Virus record (IMG/VR): IMGVR_UViG_3300032323_003899
Coordinates: 1 to 64,000 of that record
DNA length: 64,000 nt
Strand: one strand, 5' to 3'
DNA from: a virus
Shown: piece after piece, positions 44,440 to 52,947 of the stretch
Numbering within the stretch: the stretch's first letter is position 1
How the letters are laid out: each line of letters opens with the position of its first letter
Position numbers and translations under genes: made by a program
The notes under the pieces: model-generated
Databases searched by the model: none
What the model was told of the DNA's origin: nothing
The model's input: the letters and a program-made list of their open reading frames with translations, nothing else

Positions 44440-45444
44440 ATGGCAATTAAAAAAACTGAATTTAGCAGTCTTAAGAAAAAGTTTTCAACTTCGGCAAAAT
44501 ATAAACCACAAAGATTTTTAGATTTAGGTCAAGATTTCTTGGATGCTGTTGGCATACCTGGTCCTGCTATTGGACACATAAATATGTTTTTAGGACACTC
44601 TGATACAGGAAAAACTACTGCGGCAGTCAAATCTGCGGTCGATGCTCAAAAAAAAGGGATACTACCTGTCTTTATAATCACAGAACAAAAATGGAGTTTT
44701 GACCATGCGAGACTAATGGGTTTCGATTGTGAAGAAGTTCCTGATAAGGAAACAGGTGAAATGGATTGGGATGGATTTTTCCTTTTCAATAACAACTTTA
44801 GTTATATTGAACAAATTACTGATTATATAAATCAGTTGTTGGATGCTCAAGAAAAAGGGGAACTAAACTATAGTCTATGTTTTATTTGGGATTCGGTTGG
44901 TTCGGTTCCATGTAAGATGACTTATGAAGGTAAGGGAGGAAAGCAACATAATGCTTCTGTTCTTTCTGATAAAATTGGAATGGGCATCAACCAAAGAATT
45001 TCAGGTTCAAGAAAGGCAGACACTGAATATGAAAATACTCTCATCATTATTAACCAACCTTGGGTTGAACTTCCAGATAATCCTTTCGGTCAACCAAAAA
45101 TCAAAGCTAAAGGTGGTGAATCAGTTTGGTTAAACTCATCATTAGTATTTTTATTTGGAAACCAAAAAGGTGCTGGTACAACTAAAATTACTGCGACTAA
45201 AGATAAGAGGAGCGTTAAATTTGCAATCAGGTCCAAAGTATCGGTAATGAAAAACCATATAAATGGATTAGGTTTTGATGACGGTAAGATTATTGTAACA
45301 CCACATGGATTTTTAGCTGGTAAGGATTCTACAGAAGAGAAAGCTTCAATTGAGTCATACAAAAAAGAATATGCTGACTATTGGAAAGATATTATAGGGA
45401 GTGAAGGTGATTTTGACTTGAAAGAAGAAAAAGAAGATGTTTAA
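44440..45444 (+). CDS. uvsX: UvsX/RecA-like recombinase
   Basis: 334 residues from the ATG at 44440; the in-frame ATG at 44416 lies inside the terminator stem. Walker A GHSDTGKTT is at residues 52-60 and the Walker B strand is SLCFIWDSVGS, followed by a conserved Gly/Lys-rich loop region (GKQHNASVLSDKIG), the RecA L1-side segment. IIINQPWVE and SSLVFLFGNQKG complete the RecA core. It forms filaments on ssDNA for strand exchange, with the gp32-like protein as partner. The next gene is nine bases downstream. Confidence 0.88.
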   Translation: MAIKKTEFSSLKKKFSTSAKYKPQRFLDLGQDFLDAVGIPGPAIGHINMFLGHSDTGKTTAAVKSAVDAQKKGILPVFIITEQKWSFDHARLMGFDCEEVPDKETGEMDWDGFFLFNNNFSYIEQITDYINQLLDAQEKGELNYSLCFIWDSVGSVPCKMTYEGKGGKQHNASVLSDKIGMGINQRISGSRKADTEYENTLIIINQPWVELPDNPFGQPKIKAKGGESVWLNSSLVFLFGNQKGAGTTKITATKDKRSVKFAIRSKVSVMKNHINGLGFDDGKIIVTPHGFLAGKDSTEEKASIESYKKEYADYWKDIIGSEGDFDLKEEKEDV

Positions 45445-45453
45445 TAATATAGA

Positions 45454-46452
45454 ATGATTATGACTAAAACCCTTTTGGTAGACGGTGATAATTTATTCAA
45501 AATAGGATTCCACGGTGTTAAAGACTTATTCAATGAGTCTGAACATGTTGGTGGAATCTTTCATTTTATAAACACCCTAAGAAAATTTTTGGAAGAACAT
45601 AACCATGATAAGGTTGTAGTCTTTTGGGATGCCGAATCTAATTCAAGTGCAAGGAAATTACTGTATGCTGAATACAAGGCAAACCGTAGACAATCTATGA
45701 TGGATTTCAAGTATGAATCCTACCTCCAACAAAAACAAAGAGTAAAAGAATATCTTGAAGAAGTTTTTGTTAGACAAGTTGAAATGTTTGGTAATGAGGC
45801 AGACGATTTAATTGCTTACTACACACAAATATGTAAGGAAGAACAAGTTATTATATTTTCTGCAGATAAAGACTTAACGCAACTCATATCTAAGAAAGTT
45901 ACTATTTATTCGCCAGTCCAAAAAAGATATTATAAGTACGGTGATAAAATAAAGATGGGGTCAATAGATATACCACATCAAAATGTTATGGTATATAAAG
46001 TACTAACTGGCGACAAATCAGACAACATAGACGGAATAAAACTTTTTGGTGAAAAAAGTATGATGAAATTTTTTCCTCAGATGTTTGATAAACCATGCAC
46101 TATAGATGAAATAATCAATAATGCACGAGAAATCGAGCAAAAGTCCAAGGTGAAATTGATTAGCAACCTATTGACGGGAACAACAAAAAGAGGTATACTT
46201 GGAGAAGAATACTTTATTACTAACCAAAAACTTGTTGATTTACAACAACCTTTAATTTCCGATGAAGGAAAACAAATTGTCGAACAGATTTATAGTGATG
46301 TTTTTGACCCCGAAAACAGGGGATATAAAAACTTGATGAAAATGATGGTCTCTGACGGTCTATTTAAGTTTCTACCAAAAAATGATGAGGCTTGGGTCAA
46401 CTTTGTTAAACCATTCATGAAATTGATTAGAAAAGAAAAACGAAAAATTTAA
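45454..46452 (+). CDS. 5'-3' exonuclease / flap endonuclease (T4 RNase H-like)
   Basis: 332 residues, near T4 RNase H (305). LLVDGDNLFKIGF at the start is the first metal-binding Asp block, FWDAESNSSARK the second (residues ~58-70), and NEADDLIAYY near residue 113 the third. FSADKDLTQLI near residue 132 and TGDKSDNIDGIKLFGEKSM near residue 190 form the helix-hairpin-helix DNA-binding region. It removes RNA primers and flaps on the lagging strand. ATG at 45454 or 45460 are both possible starts. Confidence 0.85.
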   Translation: MIMTKTLLVDGDNLFKIGFHGVKDLFNESEHVGGIFHFINTLRKFLEEHNHDKVVVFWDAESNSSARKLLYAEYKANRRQSMMDFKYESYLQQKQRVKEYLEEVFVRQVEMFGNEADDLIAYYTQICKEEQVIIFSADKDLTQLISKKVTIYSPVQKRYYKYGDKIKMGSIDIPHQNVMVYKVLTGDKSDNIDGIKLFGEKSMMKFFPQMFDKPCTIDEIINNAREIEQKSKVKLISNLLTGTTKRGILGEEYFITNQKLVDLQQPLISDEGKQIVEQIYSDVFDPENRGYKNLMKMMVSDGLFKFLPKNDEAWVNFVKPFMKLIRKEKRKI

Positions 46453-46470
46453 TAACCAAAAAAACAAAAA

Positions 46471-46926
46471 ATGAACAGAGAACAGGAAATTACTAAATTA
46501 GAATTCCTATTAACCTTGAATGACAACATTGTTGTCCAAAGATTTTTTAACGTCAAAGGATTTAATCCGAAGGCAAAAAATTCATTAGAGTTGTATGACT
46601 TTATGAAGAGAACTGCGGATACACTGAAGTATGACTTAAAAATGAAGACAGTTATCTACATGATGGATAACAAAGAGTCAATCATCCATGACCCATCAGT
46701 TATGGAAACATCTTTCACAGACGGACCTGAGTATTTTAACCTTTATGTAAAATTCAATGACCAGACAATTTGTCATAGAATTTTTGACGGAAAAATGTTC
46801 CCACCAAAAGTTCGTTATACCGTGGATGTTAGACCATACTTGAAAGAAATTTTGAAAACTCTAACTGACATTTTTTCAGAAACCAAATTATCTTTCAAAT
46901 ATCTAGAATACGACTTATCAAAGTAA
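46471..46926 (+). CDS. Unknown protein in the replication module
   Basis: 151 residues, not recognised. The sequence is alpha/beta with FFNVKGFNPKAKNSLELYDF and a two-strand region (YFNLYVKFNDQTICHRIFDG). It lies between the flap nuclease and the helicase, so a helicase loader or replication accessory is possible, but no motif supports it. An A-rich leader without Shine-Dalgarno precedes it. Confidence 0.6.
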   Translation: MNREQEITKLEFLLTLNDNIVVQRFFNVKGFNPKAKNSLELYDFMKRTADTLKYDLKMKTVIYMMDNKESIIHDPSVMETSFTDGPEYFNLYVKFNDQTICHRIFDGKMFPPKVRYTVDVRPYLKEILKTLTDIFSETKLSFKYLEYDLSK

Positions 46927-46958
46927 GTATTTAATTAATAGAGGGGCTCAGTTCTACT

Positions 46959-48341
46959 ATGAAAAATTTCGATTACCTCGGTAATACATTTCAGTTACAA
47001 CTTATCAATCAGATTATCCTTGATAAGACATTCTCATCCACCATTATGGATGTTTTAGAAAGTTCTTACTTTGATAACAAATACTTCAAAATCATTGTAC
47101 AGATGATTAAAGAGTATTATGCAAAATATGAGTCCACACCTGCCTTTGAGACAATAGAACAAATTGTCAAATCAGAAATTCAACAAGAGTTAGTTGCTAA
47201 AATTGTTTTGGATACACTAAAACAAATAAAATCGGCACCTTTCGAGGGAGTAACCTTTGTTCAAGAAAAAGGATTAAAGTTCTGTAAACAACAGGAATTA
47301 CAGAAGGCGATGGAGAAGGCTCAAAAAATCATCAACGAAGGTGATTTCGAATCTTATGATAAAGTTGAAACTTTGGTAAGAGACGCTCTTCAAGTTGGAC
47401 AAACCTCTGATGGAATGTCTGATGTGTTCTCCGATTTGGAAACCGTACTTGATGAAGACTTTAGACATCCGATACCGATGGGTATACCAGGTATCGACCG
47501 ACTCCTGAAAGGTGGACTAGCTAAAGGTGAGATTGGTGTCATATTGGCTCCTACAGGTGTCGGTAAAACAACAATTCTAACCAAGATAGCAAATACTGCA
47601 TTCAATCACGGATACAACGTACTTCAAGTATTTTTCGAAGACAATCCCAAAATTATCCAAAGGAAACATTTCACACTTTGGACGGGTATAGAACCAGATA
47701 ACTTAGTTTTACATAAGGATAAAGTAATGGATAAAATCCATGAAATAAAAGAAACAATGCAGAACAGACTTGTTCTTAGAAAGTTACCATCAGATACTAT
47801 GACGATGTTACAAATTAAGAATCAGGTTAGGAAGATGATTGCAGATGGAATCAAAATCGATTTGATTATGTTAGATTATATTGATTGTGTTCTCCCTGAA
47901 AATCCAAACAAAGATGAATGGAAAAGTGAAGGTTCGGTAATGAGACAGTTTGAGGCAATGTGTCACGAACTAAGTTTAGTAGGGTGGACTGCAACACAAG
48001 GTAACAGGTCTTCGATTTCATCTGAGGTTGTAACTACCGACCAAATGGGAGGGTCAATCAAAAAAGCTCAAGTAGGTCACGTAATTATTTCTATTGCTAA
48101 AACTCTACAACAAAAAGAGATGAACTTAGCAACAATAGCAATTACTAAATCAAGGTTGGGTAAAGACGGAGTTGTATTCGAAAATTGTAAATTTAATAAT
48201 GAATTATTAGAGATTGATACTGAGTCATCTGTAACTTTCTTAGGATTCGAAGAACAACAAGAAGAAAAGAAAAGAGATAGGGTTAGAGAGTTACTTGATA
48301 AGAGAAAACAAAAAGAACAATCAAAAAACACTTCAAACTAA
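46959..48341 (+). CDS. gp41: Replicative DNA helicase (DnaB/T4 gp41-like)
   Basis: 460 residues. An N-terminal helical domain is followed by a linker and the RecA-type core with Walker A APTGVGKTT (K203) and Walker B LIMLDYIDCV (near residue 310). TATQGNRSSI and IISIAKT are the motif H4-like loop and arginine-finger region. MGGSIKKAQVGHVI matches DnaB-family motifs. It unwinds the lagging-strand template as a hexamer. A GTATTTAATTAATAG element precedes the gene at 46925. Confidence 0.9.
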   Translation: MKNFDYLGNTFQLQLINQIILDKTFSSTIMDVLESSYFDNKYFKIIVQMIKEYYAKYESTPAFETIEQIVKSEIQQELVAKIVLDTLKQIKSAPFEGVTFVQEKGLKFCKQQELQKAMEKAQKIINEGDFESYDKVETLVRDALQVGQTSDGMSDVFSDLETVLDEDFRHPIPMGIPGIDRLLKGGLAKGEIGVILAPTGVGKTTILTKIANTAFNHGYNVLQVFFEDNPKIIQRKHFTLWTGIEPDNLVLHKDKVMDKIHEIKETMQNRLVLRKLPSDTMTMLQIKNQVRKMIADGIKIDLIMLDYIDCVLPENPNKDEWKSEGSVMRQFEAMCHELSLVGWTATQGNRSSISSEVVTTDQMGGSIKKAQVGHVIISIAKTLQQKEMNLATIAITKSRLGKDGVVFENCKFNNELLEIDTESSVTFLGFEEQQEEKKRDRVRELLDKRKQKEQSKNTSN

Positions 48342-48388
48342 ATATCTACTTTTTTTAAAAAAAACTTATTTTTTTTTAATCAAAATAT

Positions 48389-48409
48389 GGGTCGTATATT
48401 GTGCGACCC
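48389..48409 (+). terminator. Hairpin between helicase and reductase genes
   Basis: Stem gggtcg (48389-48394) / cgaccc (48404-48409), 9-base loop, merged with the TATATTTATAA box. The T-tract is weak, so it may be a processing site instead. Confidence 0.5.
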
Positions 48410-48420
48410 TATATTTATAA
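48410..48420 (+). promoter_or_regulatory. TATATTTATAA box before ribonucleotide reductase
   Basis: The box is 47 bases before the ATG at 48468, at the foot of the hairpin at 48389. Confidence 0.5.
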
Positions 48421-48467
48421 CTAAAATCACCGATTTTTTATAAAAAAACAAAACAAAAAAATTTAAA

Positions 48468-50324
48468 ATGGACATTTCAAACAGGATTCTCAGTGATATT
48501 ACAGTATACATGAAGTATGCTAAGTATATTCCTGAGTTGAACAGAAGAGAAACGTGGCAAGAACTAGTCACAAGAAACATGGATATGCATATCAAGCAAT
48601 TTCCTAACTTAGAAAAAGAAATTAGAGAGAACTACATGTATGTGTTTAAAAAGCAAGTTCTCCCATCAATGAGGTCAATGCAATTTGCGGGTAAACCAAT
48701 TGAGATTTCTCCAAATAGAATATATAATTGTGCTTTTGCACCAATAGATGATTGGAGAGTTTTTTCTGAAGTAATGTTCTTGTTGCTCGGAGGTACAGGT
48801 GTTGGATACTCTGTTCAAAAACATCATGTTGAAGCATTACCTGAAATTCTAAAACCAAACAAAGAAAGAAAAAGAAGATGGTTAGTTGCTGACTCAATCG
48901 AAGGATGGGCAGATGCTGTGAAAATTTTAGTAAAATCATATTTCTACGGTGGTTCTCATATTGAGTTCGATTTCAGTGATATCAGACCTAAAGGGGCAAG
49001 ATTGGTAACATCAGGTGGAAAGGCACCTGGTCCACAACCTTTGAAAGAATGTCTCATCAAACTTGAAGGTATTTTAGATTCAAAAGAGAACGGTGAAAAA
49101 TTAAGACCAATCGAAGTCCATGATATGGTTTGTCATATTGCAGATGCGGTATTGGCCGGTGGTATCAGAAGAGCGGCACTTATTTCATTGTTCTCAGCAA
49201 CTGATGATGAAATGATTGGTTGTAAGTCAGGTGCTTGGTGGGAAACAAATCCACAAAGAGGTAGAGCTAATAACTCAGCTGTGTTGCTCCGACACAAAAT
49301 TACAAAAGATTACTTCATGGACCTTTGGAAGAGAATTGAAGCGAGCGGAGCTGGTGAACCCGGTATTTACTTAACTAACGATAAAGATTGGGGAACTAAT
49401 CCTTGTTGTGAAATCGCATTGAGACCATTCCAATTCTGTAACCTAACAGAAGTAAACGTATCAAATGTTGTATCACAAGAAGATTTTGAAGACAGAGTAA
49501 GAGCTGCGGCGTTCTGTGGAACACTTCAGGCAGGATACACTAACTTCCATTACTTAAGACCTATTTGGCAAAGAACAACCGAGAAAGACGCACTTATCGG
49601 CGTATCGATGACAGGAATTGGTTCGGGTGCAGTATTAAAACTAGATATGAAGGCGGCATCTAAAATTGTCAAAGAAGAAAATAAAAGAGTTGCGGAACTA
49701 CTTGGAATTAATCCAGCAGCAAGGACAACTACAGTAAAACCTGCAGGTACAACTTCACTTACTTTAGGTACTTCATCAGGAATTCATGCTTGGCATAACG
49801 ATTACTATATTAGAAGAGTAAGAGTTGGTAAGAATGAGGCGATTTATACTTACTTGAAGGAAAATCACCCTGAGTTAGTTGAAGATGAATATTTTAGACC
49901 ACATGACACTGCGGTTATCGGTATTCCACAAAAAGCACCTGAAGGGTCAATTTTAAGAAATGAATCACCAATTCAACTATTAGATAGAGTGAAAAAGGTT
50001 CATGTTGATTGGATTAAACCAGGGCATAGAAGTGGTAGTAACTCTCATAACGTATCTGCAACAGTTTCTATTCGTGAACACGAATGGCCGGCAGTAGGTG
50101 AGTGGATGTGGGAAAATAGAGACCACTACAATGGACTATCGGTATTACCATATGATGGAGGAACATATATTCAAGCACCTTTCGAAGATTGCACAAAAGA
50201 AAGATATGAAGAGTTAATGCAAACTTTACATGAAGTTGATTTGTCCAAGATTGTTGAAATGGAAGATGAAACAGATTTGAGTGGTGAGTTGGCTTGTGCA
50301 GGTGGAGCTTGTGTTTTAGTATAA
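48468..50324 (+). CDS. nrdJ: Adenosylcobalamin-dependent (class II) ribonucleotide reductase, monomeric type
   Basis: 618 residues. The NCAFAPIDDW block places a redox Cys at 88. GGTGVGYSV, NPCCEIALRPFQFCNLTEV (residues ~303-325) and KPAGTTSLTLGTSSGIHAWH (~428) are the active-site, radical-Cys and substrate-binding regions. The C-terminus ELACAGGAC has Cys610 and Cys615 spaced as in the Lactobacillus-type monomeric enzyme, where the pair passes electrons from thioredoxin. No small subunit is needed, and the enzyme works with or without oxygen provided B12 is available. Supplies dNTPs for replication. A Cys-rich partner gene follows six bases later. Confidence 0.92.
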   Translation: MDISNRILSDITVYMKYAKYIPELNRRETWQELVTRNMDMHIKQFPNLEKEIRENYMYVFKKQVLPSMRSMQFAGKPIEISPNRIYNCAFAPIDDWRVFSEVMFLLLGGTGVGYSVQKHHVEALPEILKPNKERKRRWLVADSIEGWADAVKILVKSYFYGGSHIEFDFSDIRPKGARLVTSGGKAPGPQPLKECLIKLEGILDSKENGEKLRPIEVHDMVCHIADAVLAGGIRRAALISLFSATDDEMIGCKSGAWWETNPQRGRANNSAVLLRHKITKDYFMDLWKRIEASGAGEPGIYLTNDKDWGTNPCCEIALRPFQFCNLTEVNVSNVVSQEDFEDRVRAAAFCGTLQAGYTNFHYLRPIWQRTTEKDALIGVSMTGIGSGAVLKLDMKAASKIVKEENKRVAELLGINPAARTTTVKPAGTTSLTLGTSSGIHAWHNDYYIRRVRVGKNEAIYTYLKENHPELVEDEYFRPHDTAVIGIPQKAPEGSILRNESPIQLLDRVKKVHVDWIKPGHRSGSNSHNVSATVSIREHEWPAVGEWMWENRDHYNGLSVLPYDGGTYIQAPFEDCTKERYEELMQTLHEVDLSKIVEMEDETDLSGELACAGGACVLV

Positions 50325-50330
50325 TAACCT

Positions 50331-50528
50331 ATGGAAAATACAAAAAAAGAAAGGGAGAATCCAAATGAGATTCTCCCTTCTGATTATTACATTGAAAATA
50401 ACAGAGTAGTCTTCACCGAAGAGTATCATATTAAGAGAGGAACTTGTTGTGGTTCTCATGGTGGATGTAGACATTGTCCATACGAACCGAAAGGTGTAAA
50501 AGGAAATACAACTTTAGTTGAAAAATAA
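50331..50528 (+). CDS. DUF5522-like small Cys-rich protein
   Basis: 65 residues. YHIKRGTCCGSHGGCRHCPY (residues ~33-52) is the signature of the DUF5522 family, with four clustered cysteines and a histidine that could bind zinc or an Fe-S cluster. The function of the family is unknown; it is common in Bacteroidota genomes. Six bases after the reductase stop, so cotranscribed. A link to reductase redox chemistry is inference. Confidence 0.7.
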   Translation: MENTKKERENPNEILPSDYYIENNRVVFTEEYHIKRGTCCGSHGGCRHCPYEPKGVKGNTTLVEK

Positions 50529-50535
50529 TCGTTGT

Positions 50536-50545
50536 ATATTTATGT
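50536..50545 (+). promoter_or_regulatory. TATATTTATG box directly before the gp25-like gene
   Basis: The box ends three bases before the ATG at 50549; likely start signal of the baseplate wedge operon. Confidence 0.5.
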
Positions 50546-50548
50546 AAT

Positions 50549-51016
50549 ATGGCAGATGGTACTACATACGGTCTTTATTTTCCGTTCCAAGATTCGAGAA
50601 GGGGTGACTACCTAGCTTTGACAGAATTTGACCAACAGGAAATAAGGTCTGACTTAATTCATTTACTTCTAACTAGGAAAGGGTCGAGGTATTTTTTACC
50701 AACTTTTGGGACAAGATTATATGAATATATTTTTGAACCATTTGACGGATTGACATTTAGTGCGATTGAATCTGATATCAGGGACTCGGTGCAACAATTT
50801 TTACCTAATTTGATATTGAATAATGTTTCAATAGAACCAATCACCGCTGAAGACCAAGTAGATGGGGATTATACAGGGACTGAGGGTAATCGACTTTGGG
50901 ATATATATAGGGTACCAGGTAAAGGAACATACGAATATACAGCTAAAGTAAGAATAGATTACTCAATAGGTAATTCGGTGTTTTCTCAGAGTGATTTTGT
51001 AATAATCAATATTTAA
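50549..51016 (+). CDS. gp25: Baseplate wedge protein (T4 gp25-like)
   Basis: 155 residues. LALTEFDQQEIRSDLIHLLLT, then KGSRYFLPTFGTRLYEYIFEP (residues ~41-65), and an AIESDIRDSVQQFLP helix are the gp25/GPW pattern. The family has a lysozyme-like fold without activity and nucleates sheath assembly on the baseplate. The next gene is five bases downstream. Confidence 0.9.
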   Translation: MADGTTYGLYFPFQDSRRGDYLALTEFDQQEIRSDLIHLLLTRKGSRYFLPTFGTRLYEYIFEPFDGLTFSAIESDIRDSVQQFLPNLILNNVSIEPITAEDQVDGDYTGTEGNRLWDIYRVPGKGTYEYTAKVRIDYSIGNSVFSQSDFVIINI

Positions 51017-51021
51017 TTAAG

Positions 51022-52860
51022 ATGGCCAATAACAAAATTTCATATACAGTCAGAGATTACCAAGGTATTCGTGCTGAGTTAGTTAATTATGTCAAACAAT
51101 ATTATCCTGACTTAATACAAGATTTCAATGACGCATCTGTATTTTCAGTATTCTTAGATTTAAATGCAGCTGTTGCTGACAACCTACATTATCATATTGA
51201 TAGAAGTATTCAAGAAACAGTTCTCCAATATGCTCAACAAAGGTCTTCTATATATAATATAGCAAGAACATATGGATTAAAAATACCAAACTTGAAACCG
51301 AGTGTTTCTTTGGTTGATTTTTCTATTACTGTACCCGTTTTTGGGGATAAAGAAGACGAAAGGTATTTAGGAACTTTAGTAAGAGGTTCACAAGTTTCAG
51401 GTGCGGGGATTGTATTTGAAAATGTTTATGATATTAACTTCGCTTCTCCTTACAATGCACAAGGTTTCCCAAATAGATTAAAAATACCAAATTTTAATTC
51501 TAATGGAATATTAATAAATTATACAATAACAAAGAGAGAGTTAGTTGTTAATGGTATAACTAAAGTTTTCAAAAGAGTTATTTCAGCTAATGATGTTAGA
51601 CCTTTCTTTGAGTTATTCTTACCTGAAAAAAATGTTTTAGGTATAACAAGCGTGTTATTGAAAAATGGTACAGATTTTACAAATGTACCGACAGCTGCTG
51701 AGTTTTTAGGTTTGGAAAATAAATGGTATGAGGTTGATGCTTTAGCCGAGGACAGAGTCTTCATTGAAGACCCAACAAAAGTATCAGACCAACCCGGTAT
51801 TAAAGTTGGAAAATACATTCAGACAAGTAACAGATTTATTTCTGAATTTACACCAGAAGGTTTTAAAAAAATGACATTTGGTGGAGGAAGTACTTCCGCA
51901 CAAGAACAATTAAACGCTTTTACTAACTTAGGTGTTCCATTAACGATAAATAATTATTTCAATAACTTTGCGTTAGGGTCAACATTGACACCAAATTCAA
52001 CGTTATTCGTTCAATATAGAATCGGTGGTGGACTTGCAACTAACTTAGGTACAAATGTAATTAATCAAGTAGGTACAGTAAATTTCTATGTTAACGGACC
52101 TTCGGAGATTACAAACTCTTCAGTTATCAACTCATTAAGGTGTGTGAATATCACCGCAGCAATCGGAGGTGCAAATGCGCCAAATGTTGAAGAAGTTAGA
52201 AATTATGTATCATTCAATTTTGCCGCACAAAAAAGAGCTGTTACAGTACAAGACTATGAGGCAATAATTAGGAATATGCCACCTGAGTTTGGTTCGCCAG
52301 CTAAGGTTTCAATAACAGAGAATAACAATAAAATTATTGTTCAAATTTTATCATATGATAGTTCAGGTAAATTGACAAATATTGTTTCTAATACTTTGAG
52401 GCAAAATATAGCAGACTATCTTTCTAATTACAGAATGATGAATGATTATATTTCTATAACAACTGCACAGGTAATTGATTTGAGTATCGAAGTTTCAGTC
52501 GTTTTAGAAGCAACACAAAATTCGGGTCAAATCATAACTGATGTTGTAAACAAGGTTTCGGCATACCTTAACCCACAGATTAGAGAACTGGGTCAAAATG
52601 TTTATCTTTCGGAACTCAAAAGTATCATACAAAACCAAGAAGGTGTAATTACTGTTACAGGATTAGACGTTTATAATCTTGTAGGTGGACAGTATTCATC
52701 TGCAGAAACTTCTATGGCTTATGAAAATGCAGAAACAAGAAAGATACAACCCGTAGATGACACGTTGTTTGCAGAACCGAGCCAAGTATACCAAGTTAGA
52801 TATCCGACCAGAGATATCAAAGTTAGTGTCAAGAACTTCCAATCTTCAACCTTCTCTTAA
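51022..52860 (+). CDS. gp6: Baseplate wedge protein (T4 gp6/baseplate J-like)
   Basis: 612 residues. The start region (YTVRDYQGIRAELVNYVKQYYP, then ASVFSVFLDLNAAVADNLHYHIDR) and the central EVRNYVSFNFAAQKRAVTVQDYEAIIRN block are the gp6/J signature. C-terminal beta domains (VVLEATQNSGQIITDV) follow. In T4, gp6 forms the inner ring of the baseplate with gp53 and gp25, all of which have counterparts nearby. Confidence 0.9.
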   Translation: MANNKISYTVRDYQGIRAELVNYVKQYYPDLIQDFNDASVFSVFLDLNAAVADNLHYHIDRSIQETVLQYAQQRSSIYNIARTYGLKIPNLKPSVSLVDFSITVPVFGDKEDERYLGTLVRGSQVSGAGIVFENVYDINFASPYNAQGFPNRLKIPNFNSNGILINYTITKRELVVNGITKVFKRVISANDVRPFFELFLPEKNVLGITSVLLKNGTDFTNVPTAAEFLGLENKWYEVDALAEDRVFIEDPTKVSDQPGIKVGKYIQTSNRFISEFTPEGFKKMTFGGGSTSAQEQLNAFTNLGVPLTINNYFNNFALGSTLTPNSTLFVQYRIGGGLATNLGTNVINQVGTVNFYVNGPSEITNSSVINSLRCVNITAAIGGANAPNVEEVRNYVSFNFAAQKRAVTVQDYEAIIRNMPPEFGSPAKVSITENNNKIIVQILSYDSSGKLTNIVSNTLRQNIADYLSNYRMMNDYISITTAQVIDLSIEVSVVLEATQNSGQIITDVVNKVSAYLNPQIRELGQNVYLSELKSIIQNQEGVITVTGLDVYNLVGGQYSSAETSMAYENAETRKIQPVDDTLFAEPSQVYQVRYPTRDIKVSVKNFQSSTFS

Positions 52861-52925
52861 TAGGTTTATTTATTTTCTATCCCATTTAGATTTAAGTTGG
52901 TAAGTTTTTAAAAATTTGCCCTAAA

Positions 52926-52935
52926 CTATTTATAG
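52926..52935 (+). promoter_or_regulatory. CTATTTATAG box
   Basis: The box is 12 bases before the ATG at 52948; the preceding 65 bases are AT-rich with no gene. Confidence 0.5.
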
Positions 52936-52947
52936 ATTAAAGGTCTA

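Noticed and set aside
48342-48388. Poly-T/poly-A stretch as terminator
   Set aside because: The T7/A7 run can pair, but has no GC stem; the gggtcg hairpin just after it is the better candidate.
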